Shown piece after piece: positions 10,509-19,327 of a stretch of 64,000 nucleotides of DNA. The DNA comes from Arthrobacter sp. 35W (GTDB taxonomy: Bacteria; Actinomycetota; Actinomycetes; Actinomycetales; Micrococcaceae), in NCBI RefSeq assembly GCF_000482545.1, contig NZ_KI519454.1:2640954-2704953 (forward strand), given 5' to 3'. How positions within the stretch are numbered: position 1 is the stretch's first letter; every line of letters begins with the position of its first letter. The translations under genes and the position numbers were made by a program. The notes under the pieces are model-generated. The model was given only the letters and a program-made list of their open reading frames with translations. It made no database searches and was not told the origin of the DNA.

Positions 10509-10919
10509 ATGCCACTTATCCGCGTTTCCGAAGCCGCCAATCTCCTGGGCGTCAGCGACGACACCATCCGCCGCTGGATCGAGGCCGGGACCCTTGCCGG
10601 GTCCAAGGACTCCTCCGGCCGCCTGGTGGTGGACGGGCTGGACCTTGCCACCCAGGCCAGGCGCCTCGCCAGCACTCCGGAGGATCCGACCGGCGGCCGC
10701 AGCTCGGCCCGCAACAGGTTCACCGGACTGGTCACTGCCATCAAGGCCGATACCGTGATGGCGCAGGTCGAGATGCAGTGCGGCCCCTTCCGCGTGGTCT
10801 CGCTGATGAGCAGCGAGGCCGTCCGCGAGCTGGGTCTGGAACCCGGATCCGTGGCCACCGCCGTGGTCAAGGCCACCACAGTCATTGTTGAAACCGGACC
10901 CACAGGGAGCCAAGCATGA
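10509..10919 (+). CDS. HTH-TOBE (Mop) molybdate-responsive regulator or molybdate-binding protein
   Basis: 136-aa two-domain protein. Residues 1-48 form a MerR/excisionase-like helix-turn-helix (VSEAANLLGVSDDTIRRWIEAG, 4-25), and residues about 68-130 form one TOBE/Mop domain (SARNRFTGLVTAIKADTVMAQVEM), the fold that binds molybdate or tungstate. Start at ATG 10509 is preferred over TTG 10500 because TAGATT lies 7 nt upstream. Overlaps the modA start (ATGA at 10916), so it is the first gene of the mod operon. Classical ModE has two Mop domains and a different HTH, so this is a distinct, shorter design. Autoregulation through the upstream palindrome is inferred. Confidence 0.85.
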   Translation: MPLIRVSEAANLLGVSDDTIRRWIEAGTLAGSKDSSGRLVVDGLDLATQARRLASTPEDPTGGRSSARNRFTGLVTAIKADTVMAQVEMQCGPFRVVSLMSSEAVRELGLEPGSVATAVVKATTVIVETGPTGSQA

Positions 10920-11728
10920 TCACGAAGACAACCACCCTTCTGGCAACCGCTGTACTGGCGGCCGGCGCGCTGGCCGGCTGCGGCGCAGGCACGCCGTCGG
11001 CGGGCTCTACGACGACGGCAGCGGCCAGCACGAGCGCCTCGACACCCGCCCTGTCCGGCACCCTGACGGTGTTCGCCGCCGCTTCGCTGAAGGCCACGTT
11101 CACCGAGCTGGCCAAGGAATTCGAGGCGCAGCACCCCGGCACCAAGATCCAGCTGAGTTTTGCGGGCTCCTCGGATCTGGTCACGCAGATCACCGCCGGC
11201 GCTCCGGCGGATGTCTTTGCCTCCGCGGATACGAAGAACATGGCCAAGCTGGCCGATGCCTCGCTGCTGGACGGGGCGGCCGTCAACTTTGCGTCCAACC
11301 GGCTCACCATCGCGGTGCCGCCGTCGAACCCGGCGAACATCGCCGGATTGTCCGATCTGGCGCGCGACGGCGTGAAGGTGGTCGTGTGCGCACCCCAGGT
11401 GCCCTGCGGCGCCGCCGCAGTGACGGCGGAGAAGGCCGCCGGCGTGTCCATCACCCCTGTCAGCGAGGAATCCTCCGTGACGGATGTGCTGGGCAAGGTG
11501 GTCTCCGGCGAGGCCGACGCCGGCCTGGTCTATGTCACGGACGTCAAGGGTGCAGCGGGCAAGGTCACGGGCATCCCCTTCGATGCCGCCGACAAGGCCG
11601 TCACCACCTACCCGATCGCCACCGTGGCCGCCAGCAAGAACAAGGAACTGGCCGCCGCCTTCACAGCGCTGGTGTCCGGCGACGCCGGCCGGAAGGTCCT
11701 TAGTGATGCGGGCTTTGGCGCACCGTAG
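10916..11728 (+). CDS. modA: Molybdate ABC transporter substrate-binding lipoprotein
   Basis: 270-aa periplasmic-type binding protein for molybdate (possibly tungstate). Signal peptide with lipobox LAGC, Cys22. After a Ser/Thr linker the mature domain opens [21 protein letters not shown], the standard ModA beginning, and includes [14 protein letters not shown] ligand residues ([21 protein letters not shown]) and PCGAAAV around residue 161. Translationally coupled to the regulator upstream, and overlapping modB by 23 nt downstream. Together with modBC it imports molybdate for molybdenum cofactor synthesis; moeZ lies elsewhere in this window. Confidence 0.95.
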   Translation: MITKTTTLLATAVLAAGALAGCGAGTPSAGSTTTAAASTSASTPALSGTLTVFAAASLKATFTELAKEFEAQHPGTKIQLSFAGSSDLVTQITAGAPADVFASADTKNMAKLADASLLDGAAVNFASNRLTIAVPPSNPANIAGLSDLARDGVKVVVCAPQVPCGAAAVTAEKAAGVSITPVSEESSVTDVLGKVVSGEADAGLVYVTDVKGAAGKVTGIPFDAADKAVTTYPIATVAASKNKELAAAFTALVSGDAGRKVLSDAGFGAP

Positions 11729-12557
11729 CCGTCCGGCCGCGTACACCGCCGTCCCGGCGTGGATTGTGGTGCCCGCGGCGATCGGTGCCGCGTTCATCCT
11801 GCTGCCGCTGCTGGCCATGGCCCTGCGGGTCGATTGGCCGCGCTTCGGCGCCCTGGTCACCTCGGAGTCCTCGCTCGCCGCACTGGGCCTGAGCCTGCGC
11901 ACCTCCGCGGCCAGCACCGTGCTGTGCATCCTGCTGGGTGTTCCGCTGGCCCTGGTGCTGGCGCGGGGGCGCTTTGCCGGCCAACGGCTGCTGCGCGCCC
12001 TCGTGCTGCTGCCCCTGGTCCTCCCTCCGGTGGTGGGCGGCATCGCGCTGCTGTACACCTTCGGCCGCCAAGGGCTGCTGGGCCAGGTGCTCACGGTGGC
12101 CGGCATCCAGATCGCGTTCTCCACCACCGCCGTCGTGCTGGCCCAGACCTTTGTGGCGCTCCCCTTCCTGGTGCTCAGCCTGGAGGGGACCCTGCGCACC
12201 GCGGGAACCAGCTACGAGGCGGTGGCGGCCACGCTCGGCGCCCGCCCCTCCACCGTGCTGCGCCGGGTGACGATCCCCCTGGTGCTGCCCGGGCTGGCCT
12301 CCGGGGCGGTGCTGGCCTTCGCCCGCAGCCTGGGCGAATTCGGCGCCACGCTGACCTTCGCGGGCAGCCTGCAGGGCACCACCCGCACCCTGCCGTTGGA
12401 GATCTATCTGCAGCGGGAAACCGACCCCGATGCCGCCGTCGCACTCTCGCTGGTGCTGGTGGCCGTGGCCGTCATCGTGGTGGCGTCCACCTACCGCCGT
12501 CCGCCCGGCGAAACGGCCGCGCCCAGGGAACCCGCACCGGAAGGCGCCCGGCCATGA
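11706..12557 (+). CDS. modB: Molybdate ABC transporter permease
   Basis: 283-aa inner-membrane permease with about six transmembrane segments. The cytoplasmic EAA loop is visible as [22 protein letters not shown], the contact point for ModC. Start at ATG 11706 overlaps the modA end; GTG at 11703 is the alternative. The last residues are basic and Pro-rich. Overlaps modC by 4 nt (ATGA), so the four mod genes form one operon. Confidence 0.93.
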   Translation: MRALAHRSRPAAYTAVPAWIVVPAAIGAAFILLPLLAMALRVDWPRFGALVTSESSLAALGLSLRTSAASTVLCILLGVPLALVLARGRFAGQRLLRALVLLPLVLPPVVGGIALLYTFGRQGLLGQVLTVAGIQIAFSTTAVVLAQTFVALPFLVLSLEGTLRTAGTSYEAVAATLGARPSTVLRRVTIPLVLPGLASGAVLAFARSLGEFGATLTFAGSLQGTTRTLPLEIYLQRETDPDAAVALSLVLVAVAVIVVASTYRRPPGETAAPREPAPEGARP

Positions 12558-13600
12558 CCTTCACCTTCGAGGCCACGGTGGCAGCCCGCGGTTTTGACGT
12601 ATCCCTGGCCCTGGCACCGGGCCAGACCGTGGCCGTGCTGGGTGCCAACGGCGCCGGGAAGTCCACCCTGCTCGCGGCGATCGCCGGACTGCTCCGCCCC
12701 GAGGCAGGCAGCTCGCAGCTGGGCGGCACGGTGTTGTTCGACGCCGCGGCCGGCACCTGGGTGCCTCCGCATCTGCGCGGCACGGTGCTGCTCGCCCAGG
12801 AGCCCCGGCTCTTCCCCCACCTGAGTGTGCTGGACAATGTGGCGTTCGGCCCGCTGGCGGCGGGGGCATCGCGGCGGCATGCACGGGAGACCGCCAGACA
12901 CTGGCTTGCCGAGGTGGAGGCTTCGGCGTTGGCCGGACGGCGCCCCGGGGAGCTCTCCGGCGGCCAGGCCCAGCGCGTGGCGATAGCCCGCGCCCTGGCG
13001 GCCAATCCGGAGCTGCTGCTGCTGGATGAGCCATTGTCCGCCCTGGACGTCCACGCCGCGGCCCTGCTGCGCCGGCTGCTGACCCGTGTCCTTGCCGGAC
13101 GCCGCGCCATCATCGTCACCCACAGCGTGCTGGATGCGCTGATGCTCTCCGACGCCGTGGTGGTGCTCGACGGCGGCAGGGTGGCCGAGGCCGGCCCCAC
13201 CCGGGAGGTCCTGGCCCGCCCGCGCAGCCGCTTCGCCGCGGGGCTTGCCGGGCTCAACCTGCTGCACGGGACGCTGGGGCCGGACGGCCTGTCCACCGCC
13301 GGCGGACAGCTGGTGGCGGGTCGGTTTGAAGGCGCCGACGGCGTTCCGGCGGGTCCGGGCGCGGCCGTGTTCCCGCCGTCGTCCGTTTCCGTGTTCCTGG
13401 CGGCTCCGCATGGCAGCCCCCGCAACACCTTTGCCGGCGTGGTGACGGAGCTTGAGCCGCACGGCGACCAGATCCGGGTCCGGGCCGGGGACCTCTCCGC
13501 GTTCATCACGCCCGCCGCGGCTGCCGATCTTGCGCTGGCGCCCGGCGTGGAGGTCTTCCTGGTGGTCAAGGCCGCCGAGGTGGCGATCTTCCCGGTGTAG
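12554..13600 (+). CDS. modC: Molybdate ABC transporter ATP-binding protein
   Basis: 348-aa ATPase of the molybdate importer. Walker [10 protein letters not shown] at residues 30-38, signature [14 protein letters not shown] near 135-148, Walker [13 protein letters not shown] just after. Residues from about 285 to the end form a TOBE domain, as expected for ModC, which can sense internal oxyanion. Last gene of the operon; followed by a tRNA gene on the opposite strand with its terminator in between. Confidence 0.93.
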   Translation: MTFTFEATVAARGFDVSLALAPGQTVAVLGANGAGKSTLLAAIAGLLRPEAGSSQLGGTVLFDAAAGTWVPPHLRGTVLLAQEPRLFPHLSVLDNVAFGPLAAGASRRHARETARHWLAEVEASALAGRRPGELSGGQAQRVAIARALAANPELLLLDEPLSALDVHAAALLRRLLTRVLAGRRAIIVTHSVLDALMLSDAVVVLDGGRVAEAGPTREVLARPRSRFAAGLAGLNLLHGTLGPDGLSTAGGQLVAGRFEGADGVPAGPGAAVFPPSSVSVFLAAPHGSPRNTFAGVVTELEPHGDQIRVRAGDLSAFITPAAAADLALAPGVEVFLVVKAAEVAIFPV

Positions 13601-13642
13601 GCCCGGATGTCGGCCCCGGCCTGCACCGGGCATTAAACACCA

Positions 13643-13674
13643 CAGGCCCCGTCCGGTTTCCCGGTCGGGGCCTG
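13643..13674 (-). terminator. Terminator of the first tRNA-fMet gene
   Basis: Stem CAGGCCCCG (13643-13651) with CGGGGCCTG (13666-13674), extended by an inner CCGG/CCGG pair after one mismatch. Core CCGGTTTCCCGGTCGGG is shared with the terminator of the second tRNA copy. It may also stop modC transcription from the other side. Confidence 0.65.
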
Positions 13675-13693
13675 CTGTGTGACGCACTGTCAG

Positions 13694-13770
13694 TGGTTGC
13701 GGGGACAGGATTTGAACCTGTGACCTCTGGGTTATGAGCCCAGCGAGCTACCGAACTGCTCCACCCCGCG
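13694..13770 (-). tRNA. tRNA-fMet (initiator, anticodon CAT), copy 1
   Basis: 77-nt tRNA read on the minus strand, starting CGCGGGG and ending CCCCGCA-A-CCA with CCA encoded. The first base pair is a C-A mismatch and the anticodon stem carries three G-C pairs (GGG CTCATAA CCC); both are hallmarks of initiator tRNA. The T arm ACAGG-TTCAAAT-CCTGT is intact. Identical to the copy at 19179. Confidence 0.95.
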
Positions 13771-13877
13771 TCGCATCCCCAACACTACATGTCTTCGTCC
13801 CCAGAACCTATTCGAGGCCTCCGGTGGGTAGGATCGGAGCATTAGAGCCGTCTGTGGGGACCGGATCGAGGGGCATC

Positions 13878-15059
13878 ATGGGCACAATCAATCCAGGCCA
13901 GCCAACAGGTGGCAGCCAACCAGCTTCGCCGCCACTGTTCCGCGGCGGCGCGGGAGGACTTCTGGTGCCGCTGGCCGCGGCCATCATTGTCCTTTTCGGC
14001 GTCAACAGGCTCTCGGGCATCATCGGCCCGCTCTTTCTGGCGCTGGTGCTGACCATCTGCGTCCATCCGCTGAAGGCAAAGCTGCAGCGCAGGGGCATCC
14101 CCCCGGTTGCCGCCACGGCCCTTCTGGTGCTGACCATCTACGGCATCCTGGTGGGCCTCGTCGCCGCCATCTGGGTCTCGCTGGTCCAGTTCGTCGCCCT
14201 GGTCCCGCAGTTCGAACCACAGCTCACAGCACTGCGCGCCGACGTGAGGCAGATGATGCTGTCCCTGGGCGTCGGCTCCGACCAGATCGCACTCGTGGTC
14301 CAGGCCCTGGACTTCAATGCCCTCATCGGCGCCGCCTACACCGTGGTGGGCGGCGTGCTGAACATCGGCTCCGGGCTGCTGCTGTTGCTCCTGCTGCTGT
14401 ACTTCATGGGCATCGACGCCATGTACTTCCCCCGGATCCTCTCGGTGGTCGGCCGGAACCGTCCGCATCTGGTTGACGCGCTGGGCCAATTTGCCCGGCT
14501 CACGCGTGGGTTCATGGGCATGACGTGCGTCTTCGGCTTCATCGTGGCCGTGCTGAATGGCATCCTGCTGACGATTGTCGGCGTGCCCGGGGCCTTCCTG
14601 TGGGCCCTGCTGTCCTTTGTCACGGGCTTCATCCCGTTCATCGGCTACTGGATCAGCATGGTCCCCGCTGCCGTCATGGCGCTGCTGGCCGGCGGCTGGC
14701 CCGCACTGATCGTCGTCCTGGTCTTCTACAGCGTCATCAACACGGCCATCCAATCCATCCTGCAGCCGCGCTTTGTGGGCAACTCCGTCAACCTCAACAT
14801 GACGTTGACCTTTCTGTCCGTGGTCTTCTGGACCACCGTGCTGGGCATCCTGGGCTCGCTGCTGGCCATCCCGTTGACCCTGCTGGTGCGGGCCTTCCTG
14901 GTGGACGCCTTCCCGTCGTCCCACTGGCTCCAACCGGTGCTCGGCGACGTCCGCCAGGCCAGGGAGATGGAAAAGGCGGACTACAGCCGGTCCAAGGCCC
15001 GGCGCAGGGCGGCCAAGGCCGGCATCCCGATCGGACCCGGCTCCCCGGACGGCCCATGA
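13878..15059 (+). CDS. AI-2E family (PF01594) transporter-like membrane protein
   Basis: 393-aa polytopic membrane protein of the AI-2E/YdiK family. A short Gly/Ser/Gln-rich N-terminus is followed by a pair of hydrophobic segments near residues 30-75, a central soluble stretch, then a cluster of helices from about 150 to 350. The start ATG at 13878 has a GAGGGG site 5 nt upstream. Members transport diverse small molecules or Na+/H+; the autoinducer function holds only for a few, so no substrate is assigned. The stop overlaps the next gene (ATGA), implying co-translation. Confidence 0.85.
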   Translation: MGTINPGQPTGGSQPASPPLFRGGAGGLLVPLAAAIIVLFGVNRLSGIIGPLFLALVLTICVHPLKAKLQRRGIPPVAATALLVLTIYGILVGLVAAIWVSLVQFVALVPQFEPQLTALRADVRQMMLSLGVGSDQIALVVQALDFNALIGAAYTVVGGVLNIGSGLLLLLLLLYFMGIDAMYFPRILSVVGRNRPHLVDALGQFARLTRGFMGMTCVFGFIVAVLNGILLTIVGVPGAFLWALLSFVTGFIPFIGYWISMVPAAVMALLAGGWPALIVVLVFYSVINTAIQSILQPRFVGNSVNLNMTLTFLSVVFWTTVLGILGSLLAIPLTLLVRAFLVDAFPSSHWLQPVLGDVRQAREMEKADYSRSKARRRAAKAGIPIGPGSPDGP

Positions 15060-16033
15060 GCACCCGCGCCCGCTGGGCCGGCGCCGTCGGACTGGCCATT
15101 CTCGCCGCGCTGCTGGCCGTGGGCACCCTCTGCGCCTCCTACGTCCACTCCCTGGCCTCCGACACCGAGGCCTATACAGCCGTCGCGGCCCCGCTGGCCT
15201 CGGACCCCGCCATCCAGCAGGAAATCTCCACGCAGCTCACCCGGCAGATCCTCGACGCCGTCGACGTCCAGGCCCTCTCCGCGCAGAGCGTGGCCGCAGT
15301 GATCGGCGAGGACTCCCGGCTGGCACCGTTGGCGGGCATCCTGGCGCCGCTGCTGGCCGACCGCGCCGAACGGCTGGTGGAATCCACTGTGTCGTCGGTG
15401 GTGTCATCGGACCGCTTTGCCGGGCTCTGGGCGGCCGCCAACCGGGCCGGGCACGGCCTCTTTGTCCAGGCCATGACGCCGGGCGGCGCGGTGGATGTTG
15501 ACCGGGCCGGGACCGTGGACATCTCCACCGGACCGCTCATTGCCGCGGTCAAGGAAAACCTGATGGGCCGCGATGCGGCCCTGGCCCAGCGCATCCCTGT
15601 TCTGGAGCGGACCATCACGGTGGCCCGGCTCCCGGCGCTGGGGCAGGTCCGCAGCGTCGTGGGGCTGGTGGACTCGCTGGCGGCTGTGCTGCCGTGGCTC
15701 TGGGCCGCAGCGGCGGTTGGCGCCGTCGTTCTGGCTCCGCGCGGACGACGGCGGCAGGCCGGGATGGCGCTGGGGCTCGCCCTGGCCGCGGCCCTGGCCG
15801 CCCTGTACCTGGTTGTCGGATTGGCCCGTGGCGCCTACCTGGCGGCCGACGGCCCCATCTCGGCCGGGGCGGCCGAAGCCGTCCTGGACGCCGTGCTGGC
15901 GCCTCTGGGAAACCTCATTTGGCTGGCCTTCGCGGCGGGGCTGGCCACGGCGGTCGCCTGTTGGCTCGCCGGCGCGGCCCGGGCAAGCCACCGAACGGCG
16001 CCCGGCGCTGCCGCCGACGCGCACACCACGTAG
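15056..16033 (+). CDS. Hypothetical membrane protein
   Basis: 325-aa protein not recognised as a named family. One hydrophobic segment at about residues 8-28 looks like a signal anchor, followed by about 190 extracytoplasmic residues rich in Ala, Leu and Asp, then three hydrophobic helices at about 210-230, 238-260 and 285-305. The layout resembles actinobacterial proteins with a large external loop between N-terminal and C-terminal membrane anchors. Coupled by a 4-nt overlap to the AI-2E-like gene, so the two products probably work together. Its stop lies only 4 nt from the stop of the convergent cardiolipin synthase gene, with no room for a terminator. Confidence 0.7.
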   Translation: MSTRARWAGAVGLAILAALLAVGTLCASYVHSLASDTEAYTAVAAPLASDPAIQQEISTQLTRQILDAVDVQALSAQSVAAVIGEDSRLAPLAGILAPLLADRAERLVESTVSSVVSSDRFAGLWAAANRAGHGLFVQAMTPGGAVDVDRAGTVDISTGPLIAAVKENLMGRDAALAQRIPVLERTITVARLPALGQVRSVVGLVDSLAAVLPWLWAAAAVGAVVLAPRGRRRQAGMALGLALAAALAALYLVVGLARGAYLAADGPISAGAAEAVLDAVLAPLGNLIWLAFAAGLATAVACWLAGAARASHRTAPGAAADAHTT

Positions 16034-16037
16034 GAGC

Positions 16038-17339
16038 TTATTGCAGGGAGGATGTGAGCCGGGCGAGGTTGTCGCTGATCTGCTGCCCGAGCGGCCGCTG
16101 AAGCCAATCCTGAAGTTCCAACTCGATGCTGTTGGCCCGGTAGCCGTCCTCGATCCCGCGCAGGGCCGTGACGAAGCCCCCGCCGTGGATCAACGCCGAG
16201 ACCTCCATGTTGAGTGAGAAGGAGCGGATGTCCATATTGCTCGACCCCACCACCGCGACGTCGTCGTCGATGGTGAAATGCTTCGAATGGAGCACAGCGG
16301 GCGCCTTGTAGAGGTGGATCTTCACCCCGGCCCGCAGCAGCGCCTCATAGTAGGAACGCTGCGCGTGGTAGACCATGGCCTGGTCGCCGATCTCGGAGAC
16401 AAACAGCTCCACCTCCAACCCGCGGCCGGCGGCAATGATGATGGCCAGCAGGGTGGATTCCTCCGGCACAAAGTACGGGCTGGTGATGCTGACGCGGCGC
16501 TCCGCCTTGTGGATCAATGAGGTGAAGAGCTTGAGGTTGTTGTCGTTCTCAAAGCTCGGCCCGCTGGGCAGGATCTGGACATCCAGGTGCGAATCGATGG
16601 AACCCAGCACCACATCGCTCGTGTCCAGGGGCAGCAGCTCCTCGGTTTCGCTGAACCAGTCCGTGACAAAGACGGCGTCCAGCTCGCGCACGGCGGGCCC
16701 CTCGAGGCGGATCATCAGCTCATGCCAGTGCAGGCCGCGCTTGATGTTCTTGGGCTTGTTGTAGCTGGAATCGACCAGGTTCTGCGATCCGGTGAAGCCC
16801 ACCCGGCCGTCCACGGTGAGCAGCTTGCGGTGGTTGCGCAGGTCCGGGCGCTGCCACTGTCCGTGCCACGGCCGTAGCGGCAGCATCGGGTGCCACTGCA
16901 CGCCCGCAGACTCCAGGGCGGCCAGGGTTTCCTTCCGGCCCGGATTCATCACGCTGGCCAGGTGGTCGAAGAGGACCCGGACCACCACGCCGCGGGCCTG
17001 CGCCCGGGCCAGCGCGTCAAAGAACGGTGCGGTGGTCCAGTCGTGGACGAAGATGTAGAACTCCACATTCACGGTGTGCTCCGCGGCGTCGATCCCCCGC
17101 ACCATGGCGTCAAGGGAGCCTTGGTAGTGGGGCAGCAGCTCGACGGCGTTGCCACCGACCATGGGCAGGGCGCCGAGAGTCGTGTTCAGCCGCACCGCCG
17201 ACGCGAGCCAGGACGGCCAGTCCTCTGAATGGCTGCGCTGGTCCAGCCCGCGGGTCCGCGCCAGAATGAGCTCGTTGACCCGGCGCTGTTTCTCGCGACG
17301 ATGCCGGGGCAGGCGGTTGTTGCCCAGCAGGAAGAACAC
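16038..17339 (-). CDS. cls: Cardiolipin synthase / phospholipase D family
   Basis: Transfers phosphatidyl groups to make cardiolipin at the membrane. Two HxKxxxxD catalytic motifs are present: NHRKLLTVDG and HSKHFTIDDD, each followed by GS.N/GSSN. The interval given starts at a GTG (433 aa), but this start removes the membrane anchor: in-frame codons continue upstream to about 17597 and encode the expected PLDc_N double helix (LLLLAAHALLG, then RRPSTAIAWLLAIVFIPYLGAL). No ATG, GTG or TTG occurs in frame in that extension, so translation must begin at a rare codon (for example ATA at 17489 behind GAGAAG) or the sequence carries a frameshift. Enzyme identity is firm; the N-terminus is not. Confidence 0.85.
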   Translation of the reverse strand: MFFLLGNNRLPRHRREKQRRVNELILARTRGLDQRSHSEDWPSWLASAVRLNTTLGALPMVGGNAVELLPHYQGSLDAMVRGIDAAEHTVNVEFYIFVHDWTTAPFFDALARAQARGVVVRVLFDHLASVMNPGRKETLAALESAGVQWHPMLPLRPWHGQWQRPDLRNHRKLLTVDGRVGFTGSQNLVDSSYNKPKNIKRGLHWHELMIRLEGPAVRELDAVFVTDWFSETEELLPLDTSDVVLGSIDSHLDVQILPSGPSFENDNNLKLFTSLIHKAERRVSITSPYFVPEESTLLAIIIAAGRGLEVELFVSEIGDQAMVYHAQRSYYEALLRAGVKIHLYKAPAVLHSKHFTIDDDVAVVGSSNMDIRSFSLNMEVSALIHGGGFVTALRGIEDGYRANSIELELQDWLQRPLGQQISDNLARLTSSLQ

Positions 17340-17574
17340 CAGCGCCCCCAGATAGGGGATGAAGACGATCGCCAGCAGCCAGGCGATCGCCGTTGATGGA
17401 CGCCTGTTGGCGGAAATGACGATGATGGCCGTGGTTCCCAGCAGCGCGTGCGCGGCCAGGAGCAGCAGGGCCGCTGTGTCGATGTCTATGTCGGAGACCG
17501 CTTCTCTTGGGCAGGGCTGAAGGGTGTTTCGGCTTCCGCGTTGAATGCTAGAGCGGCGGAGGCCCCCTGCGGCA

Positions 17575-17889
17575 CTAGTTGTTGATGATGGTGGACTTCA
17601 ACTGGGCAAATTCCGCCTCGGTCAACGCGCCATTCTCGTACAGCGCGGCCAACCGCTCCAGCCTGGCCAGAATGTCCTCGGTGGGTGCCGCCGTGGGGAG
17701 GGGCGCCGCAGCGGGGACTGCCGGCGCGGCGGCCGCCTGCGTTGCTGCCGCCTGTGCCGCTGCAGCCTGCTGCTCGGCGGCGCGGGCGTTGACGGCGTTG
17801 CTGGCCGCCGTTGCTGTTCCGGCGACGACGGCGGTGCGGGCGGCCGTGCCCAGCAGGGACGGGCGGTTTCTTCTTCTGCCAAATGCCAT
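17575..17889 (-). CDS. SHOCT-domain small protein
   Basis: 104 aa, starting MAFGRRRNRPSLLG with an AAGGAG site upstream. After a basic start and a short Ala-rich segment (TAARTAVVAGTATAAS), about 45 residues of Ala/Gln/Pro low complexity lead to a C-terminal SHOCT motif (DILARLERLAALYENGALTEAEFAQLKSTI). SHOCT modules are short oligomerisation-like helices of unknown exact role, often next to membrane proteins. Ends just upstream of the extended cardiolipin synthase reading frame, which probably forms an operon with it. Confidence 0.75.
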   Translation of the reverse strand: MAFGRRRNRPSLLGTAARTAVVAGTATAASNAVNARAAEQQAAAAQAAATQAAAAPAVPAAAPLPTAAPTEDILARLERLAALYENGALTEAEFAQLKSTIINN

Positions 17890-18333
17890 GTCGTGCACTC
17901 CTTGTGGTGGGTTCAGACTCGATGCAGGGCCCGGCGGGTCAGCCGATGGGTCAGAAACCCGAGGCCAATCCGGCCAGCAGCGGGGCACCGCAGCCCGTGG
18001 CACCCTTGGAGCGCCTGGAATCATCGGTGTCCGTTTTCATTGTCCCGGCAATGTCGAGCTGTGCCCATGGAACATCGGCACCAGATTCGTTCAGAAACAC
18101 GACGATGGTGGCGGTGCCGGCGTGAAGCCGGCGGGGACGAAGTTTGTTCGGTGCGCGGCTCGTATGGCAGCAGATGCGGCAAAGGGCGCCGTGGGAGCAC
18201 CAGTCAGGAGCGGAACAACGTGGCGCTGGATTGTGTCCCGCGGTGTTCTTCCTCCGGCACCGGGTGTCCCCCGGTGCCGTCGTCCTGCGTAGTGCTGCCC
18301 ATGGCGCCCCTCCCGGCCCATCCGGCGTTGGTG
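17890..18333. other. Intergenic stretch without a convincing gene
   Basis: 444 bp between two minus-strand SHOCT genes. Open frames here have atypical composition (Arg, Pro and Cys rich) and no ribosome site, so I call none. It presumably holds the promoter of the downstream SHOCT/cls unit; no clear -10/-35 pair was found. Confidence 0.5.
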
Positions 18334-18711
18334 CTAGGCCAGCGCCTTGGCTTTCAGCGTGGCGTACTCCTCCGCGGTGATGGTTCCCTCGTCCAGCAGG
18401 TTCTTCGCGGCGCTGATCTGCTCCGCCGGGCTCAGCGGCCGGGCCACCTCGCGGATGTAGGTTTCAGCATCGCGCTGCGCGGCCTTGGCAGCCTCGGCAG
18501 CCCGCTGGGCCATGCCCCCGCCGCGGACGATCAGGTAGACCAGCGCGGTGATGATGGGTGCCACCAGCAGGAAGAAGATCCAGATGGCCTTGACCCACCC
18601 CTTCTGCGTGTGGTCGCGGAACAGATCCCCAATGATTTGGAACAGCAGAATCAGATAGGAAAGGAAAAGGAAGAAGACAACAATCGACCACAGTGTTTCC
18701 CAGAAATTCAC
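18334..18711 (-). CDS. PLDc_N-like membrane protein with C-terminal SHOCT domain
   Basis: 125 aa from a GTG start at 18711, which has GAGGGG 7 nt upstream. Two transmembrane helices (residues about 7-28 and 44-65; WSIVVFFLFLSYLILLF and WIFFLLVAPIITALVYLIV) separated by a short DLFRDHTQKGW loop form a PLDc_N-like anchor, followed by a helical linker and a C-terminal SHOCT motif (PAEQISAAKNLLDEGTITAEEYATLKAKAL). Function unknown; proteins of this build are common in actinobacteria. A second SHOCT protein and cls follow downstream on the same strand. Confidence 0.82.
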   Translation of the reverse strand: MNFWETLWSIVVFFLFLSYLILLFQIIGDLFRDHTQKGWVKAIWIFFLLVAPIITALVYLIVRGGGMAQRAAEAAKAAQRDAETYIREVARPLSPAEQISAAKNLLDEGTITAEEYATLKAKALA

Positions 18712-19138
18712 GGCAATACCCCTCAATAATATGCGTGTGATGCCCGGTGGACTCGAAAGCAATAACCGCCGCCGGGCCGTAATGCAGCGCCGCTAATGGC
18801 GCTCCGTGGGATCATCCTATGCACAAAAACAGCCCGCAGCGACAAGGACAACGTCCTACATCCAGGGTGGTTCTGCGCCCCACCGCCCCAGATTCGGCCG
18901 CCGGCCATTGCTGCATTCATTGCAGCAATGGGAGCACCATTGCCGTTATCGAGGCCGCATGCTTCCGCCTTTGCCCAGAACAAGATTCCTGCCGACAAGG
19001 GGGTGTTTAGTGCAGCATTTTCCCATCATGGGGCCGAATTGCCCGTCGGCGGAGAATCTTTTGCCGGATTCGGCGGCAGAACAACGGCAGTCACCGCTGG
19101 ATTCTTTGCAGAGGCGGGACAGGGTTTGGGCATGAAAA
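18712..19138. other. Intergenic stretch without a convincing gene, with one hairpin
   Basis: About 430 bp that is visibly poorer in GC than its surroundings. No reading frame has a ribosome site and normal composition. A perfect 10-bp hairpin CATTGCTGCA/TGCAGCAATG with a 5-nt loop lies at 18906-18930. May be decayed sequence or an uncharacterised RNA or regulatory region. Confidence 0.5.
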
Positions 19139-19170
19139 AAGGACCCTCCCGGTTTCCCGGTCGGGTCCTT
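19139..19170 (-). terminator. Rho-independent terminator of the second tRNA-fMet gene
   Basis: Stem AAGGACCC (19139-19146) with GGGTCCTT (19163-19170), inner CCGG/CCGG pair, then a run of six T on the minus strand (19140-19135). Confidence 0.8.
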
Positions 19171-19178
19171 CTTCTACG

Positions 19179-19255
19179 TGGTTGCGGGGACAGGATTTGA
19201 ACCTGTGACCTCTGGGTTATGAGCCCAGCGAGCTACCGAACTGCTCCACCCCGCG
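19179..19255 (-). tRNA. tRNA-fMet (initiator, anticodon CAT), copy 2
   Basis: Identical over all 77 nt to the copy at 13694-13770, including encoded CCA, the C1-A72 mismatch and three G-C pairs in the anticodon stem. Downstream terminator shares the core CCGGTTTCCCGGTCGGG with that of copy 1, so the duplicated unit probably included tRNA plus terminator. Confidence 0.95.
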
Positions 19256-19327
19256 GCGTGTTCTCTACTTTACCCGGCGTTCACCTTCGGGCCAAATCCG
19301 CAGCCTGTGAGCTCCGTCTCCCCCCAT

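Noticed and set aside
13878-15059. Quorum-signal (AI-2) exporter
   Set aside because: The family name does not establish the function; no signalling genes are nearby.
17890-18333. Several 60-100 codon frames between the SHOCT genes
   Set aside because: Arg/Pro/Cys-rich with no ribosome sites, and they overlap each other in different frames.
18796-19200. A 134-codon plus-strand frame in the gap before the second tRNA
   Set aside because: It reads through the terminator and into the tRNA, has no ribosome site and no recognisable domain.
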